DNA from: PALSA-1004 sp963804885
GTDB taxonomy: Bacteria > Pseudomonadota > Gammaproteobacteria > Burkholderiales > SG8-41
DNA: 64,000 bases
Direction: 5' to 3'
NCBI GenBank assembly: GCA_963804885.1
Contig: CAWDSF010000020.1
Location: 248,001 to 312,000, forward strand
The position numbers and the translations under genes were made by a program. Below, in pieces: positions 16,902 through 25,232 of the stretch. Below the pieces are notes generated by a model. The model saw only the letters and a program-made list of their open reading frames with translations. It did no database searches and was not told where the DNA came from. Position 1 is the stretch's first letter. Each line of letters opens with the position of its first letter.

Positions 16902-17825
16902 ATGACCTTTTTATCGCTGATCGGCGCGCTGCTGCTCGAGCAATGGCGGCCGTTGCGCACGGGCAACCGCCTGTACGTCGCCTTCGCGCGCTACGTCAAC
17001 CGCCTCGGGCAAAACTTCAACGCTGGCCAGTATCGCGACGGCGTTATCTCGTGGGTGCTGGCGGTCTTGCCGGTGGCGCTGATCACGTTCATCGTCTACA
17101 GCGTATCGCGCCACGTCAACGGCCTGCTCGCGCTCGCGTGGAACATCGTCGTCCTGTATCTGGCGCTCGGCTTTCGTCAGTTCAGCCATTTCTACAACGA
17201 CGTGATGCTCGCGCTGCGCGCCGGCGATCTGCCGCGCGCGAGAGAGATCCTGACCTGGTGGCGCGGCGAATCGGCACGCGAACTGACAGCGGGGGAGGTC
17301 GCGCGCGTCGCGATCGAGCTGGGCCTCATCCGCTCGCACCGCCACGTGTTCGGCGTGATGGCCTGGTTCATCGTGCTGGGGCCGGTCGGCGCAATTCTCT
17401 ATCGGCTGGCCGCGTTGCTGGCGGATCGCTGGGGCAGCGGGCAAGACGCCGGCGCCGACTCCGGCGCGTTCGGCCAGTTCGCTCGTCGCGCGTATGAAGT
17501 CATCGACTGGCTGCCGGTGCGCCTGACGGCATTCAGTTTTGCTATGACCGGCGACTTTACGGATGCGATCGAATGCTGGCGCGAACAGGCGGCGTCCTGG
17601 CGCGCGCGCGCGCAGGGAATACTACTCGCCGCCGCGGCGGGCGCGCTCGGCGTCAAGCTCGGCGGTGTGCTGCATGAGGAGGGCGGCATCGCTTATCGGC
17701 CGCAACTCGGCGACGGCGACGACGCCGACGTCGACTACATGCAGGCCGCGGTCGGGCTAATCTGGCGCGCGCTCGTGCTCTGGCTGTTCCTGATCCTGCT
17801 GGCGACCCTCGCGAGCTGGTTTTAG
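16902..17825 (+). CDS. CobD/CbiB-family membrane protein
   Basis: 307 aa with four or five hydrophobic helices: the N-terminus MTFLSLIGALLLEQWRPL, the helix WVLAVLPVALITFIVYSV, a pair around residues 145-170 and a C-terminal helix LWLFLILLATLASWF. It matches the CobD/CbiB family, which in cobalamin synthesis joins adenosylcobyric acid to aminopropanol. No other cobalamin gene is nearby, and betaproteobacterial homologues often stand alone, so the reaction is uncertain. The last codons (Ser-Trp-Phe-stop) form the first unit of a tandem repeat that continues past the gene. Confidence 0.82.
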   Translation: MTFLSLIGALLLEQWRPLRTGNRLYVAFARYVNRLGQNFNAGQYRDGVISWVLAVLPVALITFIVYSVSRHVNGLLALAWNIVVLYLALGFRQFSHFYNDVMLALRAGDLPRAREILTWWRGESARELTAGEVARVAIELGLIRSHRHVFGVMAWFIVLGPVGAILYRLAALLADRWGSGQDAGADSGAFGQFARRAYEVIDWLPVRLTAFSFAMTGDFTDAIECWREQAASWRARAQGILLAAAAGALGVKLGGVLHEEGGIAYRPQLGDGDDADVDYMQAAVGLIWRALVLWLFLILLATLASWF

Positions 17826-17928
17826 GCGAGCGATCCTCGACCCCGAGCTGGTTTTAGGCGAGCGATCCTCGACCCCGAGCTGGTTTTAGAGGCGAGCGAT
17901 CCCCAACCCCGCGCTGGTTCTAGCGAGC
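17813..17928 (+). repeat. 32-bp tandem repeat spanning the 3' end of the cbiB-like gene
   Basis: The unit GAGCTGGTTTTAGGCGAGCG plus 12 more bases occurs at 17813-17844 and exactly again at 17845-17876. A third, slightly diverged 34-bp copy spans 17877-17910 and a fourth, partial copy begins at 17911. The first unit contains the stop codon of the gene, and each later copy repeats a Trp-Phe-stop sequence. Confidence 0.92.
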
Positions 17929-17948
17929 AACCCGCTCGGGCTAGTCCC

Positions 17949-18863
17949 TCACTCCCAGCGCTGCCTCTTCTTCAGCAATTGCGCGACCAGCATGCGATAC
18001 GAATCCAGCCGTGGCGCCGCGATCTCGCCGCGCTCGACGGCCGCGGCGATCGCGCATCCCGGCTCGGTCAGATGCTTGCAGTCGTTGAATTTACAGTTGC
18101 CCAGGTGCGGCCGGAACTCGACGAAATCGTGCGCGAGGTCCTCGGGCGCGACGTGGACGAGCCCGAATTCCTGCAAACCCGGCGAGTCGATAATGTGGCT
18201 CGCCGCATCGAGATGGTAGAGCCGTGCATAGGTCGTCGTATGCCGTCCGCTGCCCAGCGCCGCCGATAATTCGCCCACGCGCGCGGCCGCGTCGGGCAGC
18301 AGCCGGTTGATGATCGTCGACTTGCCCATGCCCGACTGGCCGACCAGCACGCTTAAATGTCCGGCGAGCCGTTCGCGCAGCGGCACGATGTCGATTTTTG
18401 CCGCGAGCGGCAGCACGGCGTATCCGAGCCCGCGATACAGGTCGAGCGCCTGCAGTGCGTCCGGCGCGCCCGCCAGGTCCATTTTGTTCAGCGCCAACAA
18501 CGCGGGGATGCGCGCTTCCTCGGCGGCGGCCAGGCAGCGGTCGAGGAGTTCCCCATGGAAAGGCGGCGCTACCGCGAGTACGATCACGATTTGCGTGACA
18601 TTGGCGGCGATCAGTTTTTCACGCTGCACGTCGGAACGGTAAAAAAGCGACGCGCGCGGCGCGATCGATTCGATGACACCTTGATCGGGGGCAGTCATCG
18701 CCACCGACACGCGGTCGCCGCACGCGAGATCGGTGCGTTTGCCGCGCGTTACGCAGGGGATCAGCGTGCCATCCGCCAGCTCGACCGTGAATTGCCGGCC
18801 AAAGCTCGCGACTACCGTTCCTCCGTGGGTGGGAGTGCCGGCTTTTTTACCGGGGCGGCTCAA
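17949..18863 (-). CDS. rsgA: Small ribosomal subunit biogenesis GTPase RsgA
   Basis: 304 aa: an OB-fold (about 15-75), then a circularly permuted GTPase domain with G4 NKMD, G1 GQSGMGKS and G3 DSPGLQEFG in that order. A C-terminal zinc motif CKFNDCKHLTEPGCAI supplies the Cys/His ligands. The protein binds the 30S subunit and helps late maturation. The start appears to be TTG at 18863, overlapping the TGA of a duplicated fragment of the upstream gene (TTGA). This suggests it was once translationally coupled to the pterin dehydratase gene before a duplication separated them. Confidence 0.95.
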   Translation of the reverse strand: MSRPGKKAGTPTHGGTVVASFGRQFTVELADGTLIPCVTRGKRTDLACGDRVSVAMTAPDQGVIESIAPRASLFYRSDVQREKLIAANVTQIVIVLAVAPPFHGELLDRCLAAAEEARIPALLALNKMDLAGAPDALQALDLYRGLGYAVLPLAAKIDIVPLRERLAGHLSVLVGQSGMGKSTIINRLLPDAAARVGELSAALGSGRHTTTYARLYHLDAASHIIDSPGLQEFGLVHVAPEDLAHDFVEFRPHLGNCKFNDCKHLTEPGCAIAAAVERGEIAAPRLDSYRMLVAQLLKKRQRWE

Positions 18864-18909
18864 AACGTGAACAGCGCGTCGAGCTTGGCCGCACAGATGA
18901 AGTCGTTTT
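18860..18909 (-). repeat. Displaced copy of the 3' end of the pterin dehydratase gene
   Basis: 18870-18909 matches 19013-19052 with one mismatch in 40 bp, and both copies have an in-frame TGA 10 bp further on (18860-18862 and 19003-19005). It encodes a near-copy of the last ~16 residues of the pterin dehydratase (NDFICAAKLDALF). It sits immediately before the rsgA start, 143 bp from the parental copy. Confidence 0.88.
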
Positions 18910-19002
18910 GGCTACGGCCGGCACGCCGGAGGCTTGCTTTAACATGCGCTGCAGATGTTAGCCTGCGCCGAAACGACTTCAGATCTACGATGCGCCGCGC
19001 TG

Positions 19003-19338
19003 TCATAAGGCAAACAGCGCGTCGAGCTTCGCCGCACAGATGAAGTCGTTTTCTGACAGCCCGTTGATCGCATGAGTCGAGTAATTGACGGTGCACTTGC
19101 TGTAGCCGACGGTCATGTCGGGATGGTGGTCCTCGCGATGCGATACCCAGGCCGCCGCGTTGACGAACGCCATCGTCTGGTAATAATTCTTGAATTCGTA
19201 GGTTTTGGTAATGACGCCGTCGCGCAATTGCCAGCCGTCGAGCTGGCCGAGCAGAGCAGCGATTTCCGGCGGCTTCAACGGTGACACGCCGCCTTCGCAT
19301 GGCTTGCACTTTTTAGCGGCGAGATCGGCGGCGGCCAT
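19003..19338 (-). CDS. phhB: 4a-hydroxytetrahydrobiopterin dehydratase (pterin-4a-carbinolamine dehydratase)
   Basis: 111 aa. The family core is clear: GWQLRDGVITKTYEFKNYYQTMAFVNAAAWVSHREDHHPDMTVGYSKCTVNYSTHAINGLS, containing the active-site histidines (the HREDHHPD block). It recycles the pterin cofactor after aromatic amino-acid hydroxylation. The N-terminus has an extra Cys-containing segment (KKCKPCEGG) common in proteobacterial members. No phenylalanine hydroxylase is in the window. The end of the gene is duplicated downstream at 18860-18909. Confidence 0.93.
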   Translation of the reverse strand: MAAADLAAKKCKPCEGGVSPLKPPEIAALLGQLDGWQLRDGVITKTYEFKNYYQTMAFVNAAAWVSHREDHHPDMTVGYSKCTVNYSTHAINGLSENDFICAAKLDALFAL

Positions 19339-19353
19339 GCGGGGTTTCGTTGC

Positions 19354-20605
19354 TCACGAATTTTTCAGGCGCGCGATGCGCAGCGTCGCGGGCGGATGTG
19401 AATCGTAAAACATCGAATGCAGCGGGTCGGGCGTCAGGGTCGCCGCGTTGTCCTTGTACAGCTTGACCAGCGCGGAGATCAGGTCGGCGACCGACGCGTG
19501 CTGCGCGGCGTAGTGATCGGCTTCGAATTCGTGCTTGCGCGAATAAAAGCTCGTGAGCGGATGCAGCAGGAATATGAACTGCGGCATGACAATGAAAAAC
19601 AATACCAGCGCCATCGCAGTCGACGGCGCCGGCACGCTCATTTGCACGTTCAGCCCCGTATAAAACCAGCCCTGGTTCATGAGTTGCGCGAGCAGCCACA
19701 GGAACGCGAGGCTGGCGGTGAATATCCAGGCAATGCGCTTCACCACGTGGCGCAACTTGAAATGCCCGAGCTCGTGCGCGAGCACCGCCTCGATCTCGCT
19801 CGGCACCAGCCGCGACAGCAGCGTGTCGAAGAATACGATGCGCTTGGATTTGCCGAAGCCGGTGAAATACGCGTTGCCGTGGCTCGAGCGGCGCGAGCCG
19901 TCCATCACCATCAGCCCCTGGGCCTTGAAGCCGCAGCGCTCGAGCAGGCGCTCGATGCGCTGCTTCAGCTGCGCATCGTCGAGCGGCACGAACTTGTTGA
20001 AGAGCGGCGCGATCCAGATCGGATATACCGTCAGGATCACCAGGTTGAACGCGACCCAGATCAGCCATGCATACAGCCACCACAGCTCGCCCGCGCGCTC
20101 CATCACCCACAGGATGCACGCGAGCAGCGGAATGCCGAGCGCCGCTGCGATCAGCGCGTTCTTCAGCGCGTCGACGATGAACATGCGCGGCGTCATCTTG
20201 TTGAAGCCGAAGCGCTGCTCGATGCCGAACGTGCGGTACCAGGCGAACGGCAGGTCGAGCACGCTGGTGGCCGCACCGAGCAGCACCAGCAAAGCCACGC
20301 CGCGCATGACGCCGGGCTCGAACCAGCCGGCGGTCAGCTCGAACAGCCACTGCAAGCGCGCCGCCGAACGTCAGCGCGAGGATCAGCACGACTTCGAAAA
20401 CGGTCGTGAGCATGCCCAGGCGCGTCTTCGCGCAGCTGTAATCCGCCGCGTGACGGTGCGTCTCGAGGCTGATATCGCTCGAAAATTCGGCGGGCACCGC
20501 GTCGCGATGGCGGCGTATGTGGTCGAGATGGCGCCTCGCGAGCCACAGTTTGGTGCCGGTGGCGAGCGCGAGCGCGGCGAGAAAGACGAGGCTGAAAGTC
20601 TGCAT
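19354..20605 (-). pseudogene. M48 (Ste24/CAAX-type) membrane metalloprotease, split by one frameshift
   Basis: The N-terminal ~85 residues run from an ATG at 20605 (MQTFSLVFLAALALATG...) in one frame to about 20350. The remaining ~330 residues continue in another frame from LQWLFELTAGWF. An apparent single extra base near 20350-20356 separates them, and joining the frames restores a full-length Ste24-like protein. The zinc motif HELGH lies in EAVLAHELGHFKLRH, with the third ligand in the EFEADHYAA segment. Multiple membrane helices are present. The enzyme would degrade or process membrane proteins. The C-terminal frame alone (19354-20355) may be annotated as a gene. A sequencing error is as likely as a true lesion. 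Confidence 0.82.
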
Positions 20606-20684
20606 GGAGTGAACATTATCCTATGAAGACGAACTATGACAAAATGTCGTTCCTTTTTGTTCAGCCGGATTGAATAACAGCGCA

Positions 20685-21230
20685 ATGGCAGCCGATTCGA
20701 ACAACCTGATCTGGGTCGACATGGAAATGAGCGGTCTCGACCCCACGATCGAGAGAGTGCTCGAAGTGGCGATCGTCATTACCGATACTCAGCTCAATAC
20801 CGTCGCCGAGGGGCCGGTAATCGTCGTGCATCAGCCCGCCGCGGTGCTCGACGCGATGGACGCGTGGAACAAGAGCACGCATGCCAAATCGGGCCTGATC
20901 GAGCGCGTAAAGGCGTCGCGGCTCACGGAAGCCGACGCGGACGCGCAACTCGTCGAATTCTTAAAGCAGCACGTGCCGGCGGGCGTGTCGCCGCTGTGCG
21001 GCAATTCGGTGCACCAGGACCGGCGCTTCATGGTCAAATACCTGCCCGCGTTCGAAGCCTATTTTCATTACCGCAATCTGGATGTCAGCACGCTGAAGGA
21101 ATTGATGCGGCGCTGGAAGCCCGAGCTCGCAGCGGGCATGACCAAGCATGGCCGCCACGAGGCGCTGGCTGACGTTTACGAGTCGATCGACGAACTCAAG
21201 TATTACCGCGAGCATTTTTTAAAGCTGTGA
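20685..21230 (+). CDS. orn: Oligoribonuclease
   Basis: 181 aa from the ATG at 20685, the same length as E. coli Orn. The DEDDh exonuclease motifs are seen: IWVDMEMSGLDP (first Asp and Glu), the ExoII region CGNSVHQDRRFM with its Asp, and HEALADVYES with the catalytic His and Asp. It degrades 2-5 nt RNA fragments, including pGpG, to mononucleotides in the cytoplasm and is often essential. A TTG 15 bp upstream is in frame but less likely. Confidence 0.97.
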   Translation: MAADSNNLIWVDMEMSGLDPTIERVLEVAIVITDTQLNTVAEGPVIVVHQPAAVLDAMDAWNKSTHAKSGLIERVKASRLTEADADAQLVEFLKQHVPAGVSPLCGNSVHQDRRFMVKYLPAFEAYFHYRNLDVSTLKELMRRWKPELAAGMTKHGRHEALADVYESIDELKYYREHFLKL

Positions 21231-21325
21231 GGCGGGAGGCGTCAGGCGTGAGGGGGAAAGGCCTACCGCGGCCTCGTGCAAACCAGATTTAATCGCCTCA
21301 CCCCTCACGCCTTACGCCTCCCGCC
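21231..21325. repeat. Long-arm inverted repeat between orn and the aspartic protease gene
   Basis: A 25-bp arm at 21231-21255 (GGCGGGAGGCGTCAGGCGTG...) is matched with one mismatch by the reverse complement of 21301-21325, across a 45-bp spacer. It fills the whole intergenic space, starting right at the orn stop and ending 2 bp before the next ATG. A related half-element occurs at about 23878-23906 downstream of bktB. Confidence 0.8.
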
Positions 21326-21327
21326 CT

Positions 21328-21825
21328 ATGAATCCCTTCCTCCGCGGCGGCAAGATCATGCTTGGGATCGCCTGGGTGCTGATCCTGGGCGGGCTCTACT
21401 GGTATTTCAGCGACTGGCAGGCGCGCGAGGCCAATCCGAACCCGGCGAGCGTAATCGACGTGCAGCGCGGCGAGTTGACGCTCACGCGCAATCGCGCGGG
21501 TCACTACGTCGCCGACGGCGAAATCAACGGCAGGCGCGTGACCTTCCTGCTGGATACGGGCGCCACTTCGGTCGCGTTGCCGCTCGCATTGGGGCGGGAA
21601 CTTGACTTGAAGCGCGGCGCCGCGGTCACTTTGCAGACGGCGAACGGCGCCGCACCCGGCTATCAGACGCGGCTTGCGCGCGTGCGCCTGGGCCCGCTCG
21701 AGCTCACCGATGTCGGCGCCGTGATGTCCGACGGCCTGGATGCGGATTTCGTGCTGCTGGGCATGAGTTTCTTGAAGCGCGTCGAGTTCACGCAGCGTGG
21801 CGATCAGCTGATCCTGCGGCAGTAG
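21328..21825 (+). CDS. Membrane-anchored retropepsin-like aspartic protease (clan AA, TIGR02281 type)
   Basis: 165 aa. One N-terminal transmembrane segment (IMLGIAWVLILGGLYWYF) is followed by a periplasmic protease domain. It has the catalytic motif FLLDTGATSVALP and the second conserved element VLLGMSFLKRVEF, as in single-domain retropepsin-like bacterial enzymes that dimerise. Substrates are unknown. The start lies directly after the inverted repeat, so that repeat occupies its leader. Confidence 0.88.
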   Translation: MNPFLRGGKIMLGIAWVLILGGLYWYFSDWQAREANPNPASVIDVQRGELTLTRNRAGHYVADGEINGRRVTFLLDTGATSVALPLALGRELDLKRGAAVTLQTANGAAPGYQTRLARVRLGPLELTDVGAVMSDGLDADFVLLGMSFLKRVEFTQRGDQLILRQ

Positions 21826-21837
21826 CCGATCCCGTTT

Positions 21838-22044
21838 TCACTCCAGCTTGATTTCGCCGTCGAGCGTGATATCGAGGCCGATCGCGTCGATTTTGAGCTG
21901 CATGCGCGCGGGAAAAGTTTCTTTCCCTTTCAGCTTGCCGGCCGCGATTGCCGCGGCGACGGCGTGCTCGATTTCGGACTGCGAGCGTACGCCGACAGTT
22001 TTTAAAAATTTGCGGATGCTCATGTTGAAAACTTCTTCGTTCAT
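21838..22044 (-). CDS. DUF6494-family small protein
   Basis: 68 aa with a GAGGAG ribosome-binding site. The sequence MNEEVFNMSIRKFLKTVGV-SQ, then IAAGKLKGKETFPARM and a C-terminal acidic strand (DGEIKLE), matches the DUF6494 family as I remember it. It is widespread in proteobacteria and has no known function. No signal peptide or membrane helix. It lies between pgi (upstream on the same strand) and the convergent protease gene. Confidence 0.78.
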   Translation of the reverse strand: MNEEVFNMSIRKFLKTVGVRSQSEIEHAVAAAIAAGKLKGKETFPARMQLKIDAIGLDITLDGEIKLE

Positions 22045-22101
22045 GCCGGTTCTCCTCGGTGCTGATCAGAAAATACGCCGCAAAATAAAGCGAGACAGGT
22101 T

Positions 22102-23667
22102 TCAACCGCGGCGATTGGCCTGGTAGAACGCGATGAGCCCCGTGGTCGACGCATCGTAGGCGCCCGGCGGCGGCTTCGCGTCCACGTGCGGCAGGATGCG
22201 CGTCGCCAGGCGCTTGCCGAGTTCGACGCCCGGCTGGTCGAACGCATTGATGCCCCACACTGTATTCTGGACGAATACCTTGTGCTCGTAGAGCGCCAAC
22301 AGCATGCCCAGCGCCCGCGGCGTCAGTTTTTGCACGAGGATCGAATTGCTCGGCCGGTTGCCGGGAAATCCCTCCTGCGGCGCGCCGTTCATCAGCGCGG
22401 CGGTTTGCGCGAAAAAATTGGCCAGCAAAATGGCATGCGATGCGGCCGCGCCATGCTGCGGTTCGCACGCCGCGATGAAATCGGCCGGCACCAGCCGCGT
22501 GCCCTGGTGCAGCAGCTGGAAAAACGAATGCTGCGCGTTCGTTCCGGTCGCGCCCCATATGATCATGCCGGTGTCGCAATCGACCTTTTCGCCGTCGCGG
22601 GTCACGCGCTTGCCGCTCGATTCCATATCGAGTTGCTGCAGGTGCGCGGGCAGCAGCGCGAGCGATTCGTCGTACGGCAGGATGGCGTGCGAAGCGGCGC
22701 CGAAAAAATTGTTGTACCAGATGCCGAGCAACGCCAGCACGACAGGCATGCTGCGCTCAAACGGCGAATCGCGGAAATGCGCGTCCATGTCGCGCGCGCC
22801 GCGCAAGAGCTTCTCGAAATTGTCCATACCGACCGCCAGTGCCACGGGCAAGCCCATCGCCGACCATAGTGAATAGCGCCCGCCGACCCAGTCCCAGCAG
22901 GGAAACACGAGGTGCGGCGCGACACCGAATTCGCCGGCAAGCCGCGTGTTCGCGGTAACCGCAACGAGCTGATTGCCCGCCGCGCCCTGTGCCGGCAACT
23001 GCAGCCACTCGCGCACCATTTTCGCGTTGGTCAGAGTTTCGATCGTGGTAAACGTTTTCGACTCGACGATTGCGAGCGTGCTGGCGGGATCGAGGCCGGC
23101 CAGCGTGCGCTGCACGGCTGCGGCATCGACATTGGAAACGTAATGCACGCGCGGGCCGTCGCCGGCATAGGGCGCCAACGCCTGCGTCGCCAGCGCCGGG
23201 CCCAGGTGAGAGCCGCCGATCCCGATGTTGATTACGTCGGTGAATTTGCGGCCGCCGCGGCCGGCGATCGAGCCGTCGCGCACGCCGTCGGCGAATTCGC
23301 GCATGCGAGCGAGCGTGGCCTGGATCTGCGGCATGACATCCACACCGTCGACCATCACCGGCACCGTGTCGCGCAACGCCGTGTGCAGCACCGCGCGATT
23401 CTCGCTTACGTTGATTTTTTCGCCGTTGAACAGGCGCTGGATTTCGTCGCCGAGGCCGCGCTCGCGCGCGAGCGCGACGAGCAACTGCATCGTTTCGGCG
23501 CTGACCAGGTTTTTGGAATAATCGAGCAGCATGTCGCCCGCCCGCAGCGAGAAATTCTCGAAGCGCTGCGGGTCGGCCGCGAACAGCTCAGTCAGGTGCG
23601 TGCCCGCGAAATTGTCGCGATGCGATTTAAGCGCGAGCCACGCGCAGGATGAGGAGAGGGAAGACAT
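22102..23667 (-). CDS. pgi: Glucose-6-phosphate isomerase
   Basis: 521 aa from the ATG at 23667; an in-frame GTG 18 bp upstream is an alternative. Family signatures are GIGGSHLGPAL, the sugar-phosphate-binding VESKTFTTIETL, and the PGI signature DWVGGRYSLWSAMG. Further conserved blocks are SSGKRV and the C-terminal VWGINAFDQPGVELGK. It interconverts glucose-6-phosphate and fructose-6-phosphate in the cytoplasm. It stands alone between DUF6494 and a terminator. Confidence 0.97.
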   Translation of the reverse strand: MSSLSSSCAWLALKSHRDNFAGTHLTELFAADPQRFENFSLRAGDMLLDYSKNLVSAETMQLLVALARERGLGDEIQRLFNGEKINVSENRAVLHTALRDTVPVMVDGVDVMPQIQATLARMREFADGVRDGSIAGRGGRKFTDVINIGIGGSHLGPALATQALAPYAGDGPRVHYVSNVDAAAVQRTLAGLDPASTLAIVESKTFTTIETLTNAKMVREWLQLPAQGAAGNQLVAVTANTRLAGEFGVAPHLVFPCWDWVGGRYSLWSAMGLPVALAVGMDNFEKLLRGARDMDAHFRDSPFERSMPVVLALLGIWYNNFFGAASHAILPYDESLALLPAHLQQLDMESSGKRVTRDGEKVDCDTGMIIWGATGTNAQHSFFQLLHQGTRLVPADFIAACEPQHGAAASHAILLANFFAQTAALMNGAPQEGFPGNRPSNSILVQKLTPRALGMLLALYEHKVFVQNTVWGINAFDQPGVELGKRLATRILPHVDAKPPPGAYDASTTGLIAFYQANRRG

Positions 23668-23804
23668 AGCGCTATCGGCGCGCACGCCGCGTCGAAGCGA
23701 TAATTTTACTGGCTTTCGGGGGGGCTGCCTAACTTCGTGGGCATGACGTCAAATTGCGCGTTACTGTACGCTGCGGCGTGTAATTGTTACCCATCCGGAG
23801 ACAA

Positions 23805-23835
23805 AAAAAGCACGCGTTGCTGCCGCGTGCTTTTT
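23805..23835 (-). terminator. Intrinsic terminator downstream of bktB
   Basis: A 12-bp stem (AAAAAGCACGCG at 23805-23816 with CGCGTGCTTTTT at 23824-23835) closes a 7-nt loop. Read on the minus strand it ends in seven T's. It lies 75 bp after the bktB stop and before pgi. Confidence 0.8.
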
Positions 23836-23909
23836 CTCGACTTGTGAAGCGGCCAGTAGTGTCGTGTGCTTTTGCCGCCTCACCCCTATCGCACTACGCC
23901 TCTCGGAAC

Positions 23910-25100
23910 TCAGTGCATGCGCTCGTACACGGCGGCGATGCCCTGGCCGCCGCCGATGCACATCGTGACCAGCGCGTATTTGCCGCCGATGCGCTCGAGC
24001 TCGTAAAGCGCCTTGACGGTCAGCAGCGCGCCGGTGGCGCCGATTGGATGGCCGAGTCCGACTGCCCCGCCGTTGGGATTGGTTTTTTTCGAGTCGAACT
24101 TGAGATCGCACGCCACCGCCATCGCCTGCACCGCAAACGCCTCGTTGGCCTCGATCACGTCCATGTCGCTCACTTTCAGGCCCGCCTTGTCGAGTGCGAT
24201 TTTGCATGCTGGTACCGGCCCGATGCCCATGATTTTCGGGTCGACGCCCGCGAGTCCATACGACACCAGGCGCGCCATCGGCTTCAAGCCCTGTTTTTCA
24301 GCCGCCGATTTCTCCATCATCACGATTGCCGCCGCGCCGTCGTTGATTCCCGACGCGTTGCCGGCCGTAACCGAGCCGTCTTTCTTGAACACCGCGCGCA
24401 ATTTCGCCATGCCCTCGAGCGTGGCATCGGCGCGCGGATGCTCGTCTTTGTCGAATATCGTCGTGCCTTTGCGCGTCTTCAGCTCGACCGGCATGATCTG
24501 GTCCTTGAAATAGCCTTTTTCGATCGCGTTGATCGCGCGGCGGTGACTTTCGACCGCGAACTCGTCCTGCTGCTCGCGGCCGATTTTCCATTGAGCGGCG
24601 ATGTTTTCGGCGGTAATGCCCATGTGCACGGTTTCGAACGGATCGGTCAGCGCGCCGACCATCATGTCGACGACGCCGCCATCGTTCATGCGCTGGCCCC
24701 AGCGCAGGGTCGGCATCAGGTAGCCGCCGCGGCTCATCGACTCCACGCCGGCTCCTACCGCGACGTCGGCATCGCCCAACTTGATCATCTGCGCCGCGCT
24801 GATAATGGCCTGCAGGCCGCTGCCGCACAGGCGGTTGACGGTAAGCGCCGTGGTTTCCTGCGGCAAGCCCGCCTTGATGCAGGCAACGCGCGACACGTAC
24901 ATGTCCTTCGCTTCGGTGTGGATTACGTTGCCGAGCACCATGGTGCCGACGGCCTTGGGATCAACTTTGGCGCGCTTAACCGCCTCGCGGATGATCTGCC
25001 CGGCGAGTTCCGTCGGGGCGAGATCCTTCAGTGCGCCGCCATAATCACCGATGGCCGTGCGGGCGCCGCTCAAAACGACAACTTCGCGTTCGTTGCTCAT
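23910..25100 (-). CDS. bktB: Acetyl-CoA acetyltransferase / 3-ketothiolase (BktB-like)
   Basis: 396 aa from the ATG at 25100 (GGAGAG upstream). Thiolase active-site residues are visible: the nucleophilic Cys in VNRLCGSGLQA, His in GLGHPIGATGA and the second Cys in VTMCIGGGQG. The N-terminal blocks VLSGARTAIGDYGGALKDLAP and HTEAKDMYVSRVA resemble BktB of Cupriavidus closely. It condenses two acyl-CoAs for PHA monomer synthesis or cleaves 3-ketoacyl-CoA. The PhaM-like gene in the window supports a PHA role. BktB versus PhaA or a degradative thiolase cannot be proved by eye. Confidence 0.9.
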   Translation of the reverse strand: MSNEREVVVLSGARTAIGDYGGALKDLAPTELAGQIIREAVKRAKVDPKAVGTMVLGNVIHTEAKDMYVSRVACIKAGLPQETTALTVNRLCGSGLQAIISAAQMIKLGDADVAVGAGVESMSRGGYLMPTLRWGQRMNDGGVVDMMVGALTDPFETVHMGITAENIAAQWKIGREQQDEFAVESHRRAINAIEKGYFKDQIMPVELKTRKGTTIFDKDEHPRADATLEGMAKLRAVFKKDGSVTAGNASGINDGAAAIVMMEKSAAEKQGLKPMARLVSYGLAGVDPKIMGIGPVPACKIALDKAGLKVSDMDVIEANEAFAVQAMAVACDLKFDSKKTNPNGGAVGLGHPIGATGALLTVKALYELERIGGKYALVTMCIGGGQGIAAVYERMH

Positions 25101-25232
25101 AATGCTCTCCTTCAAACCGTTGATTGCGCCGCAGGCGGAGTGCCCTTGGGCCAATAAGGGACGTGGGGGGCATGATTTTACGCCCACCCCCCGCGGGTGT
25201 CGAGAATCCGCCCGCTCAGTCGAGAATGCGCG

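Noticed and set aside
17813..17928. CRISPR array
   Set aside because: Units are directly adjacent without unique spacers and no cas genes are present; it is a short tandem repeat.
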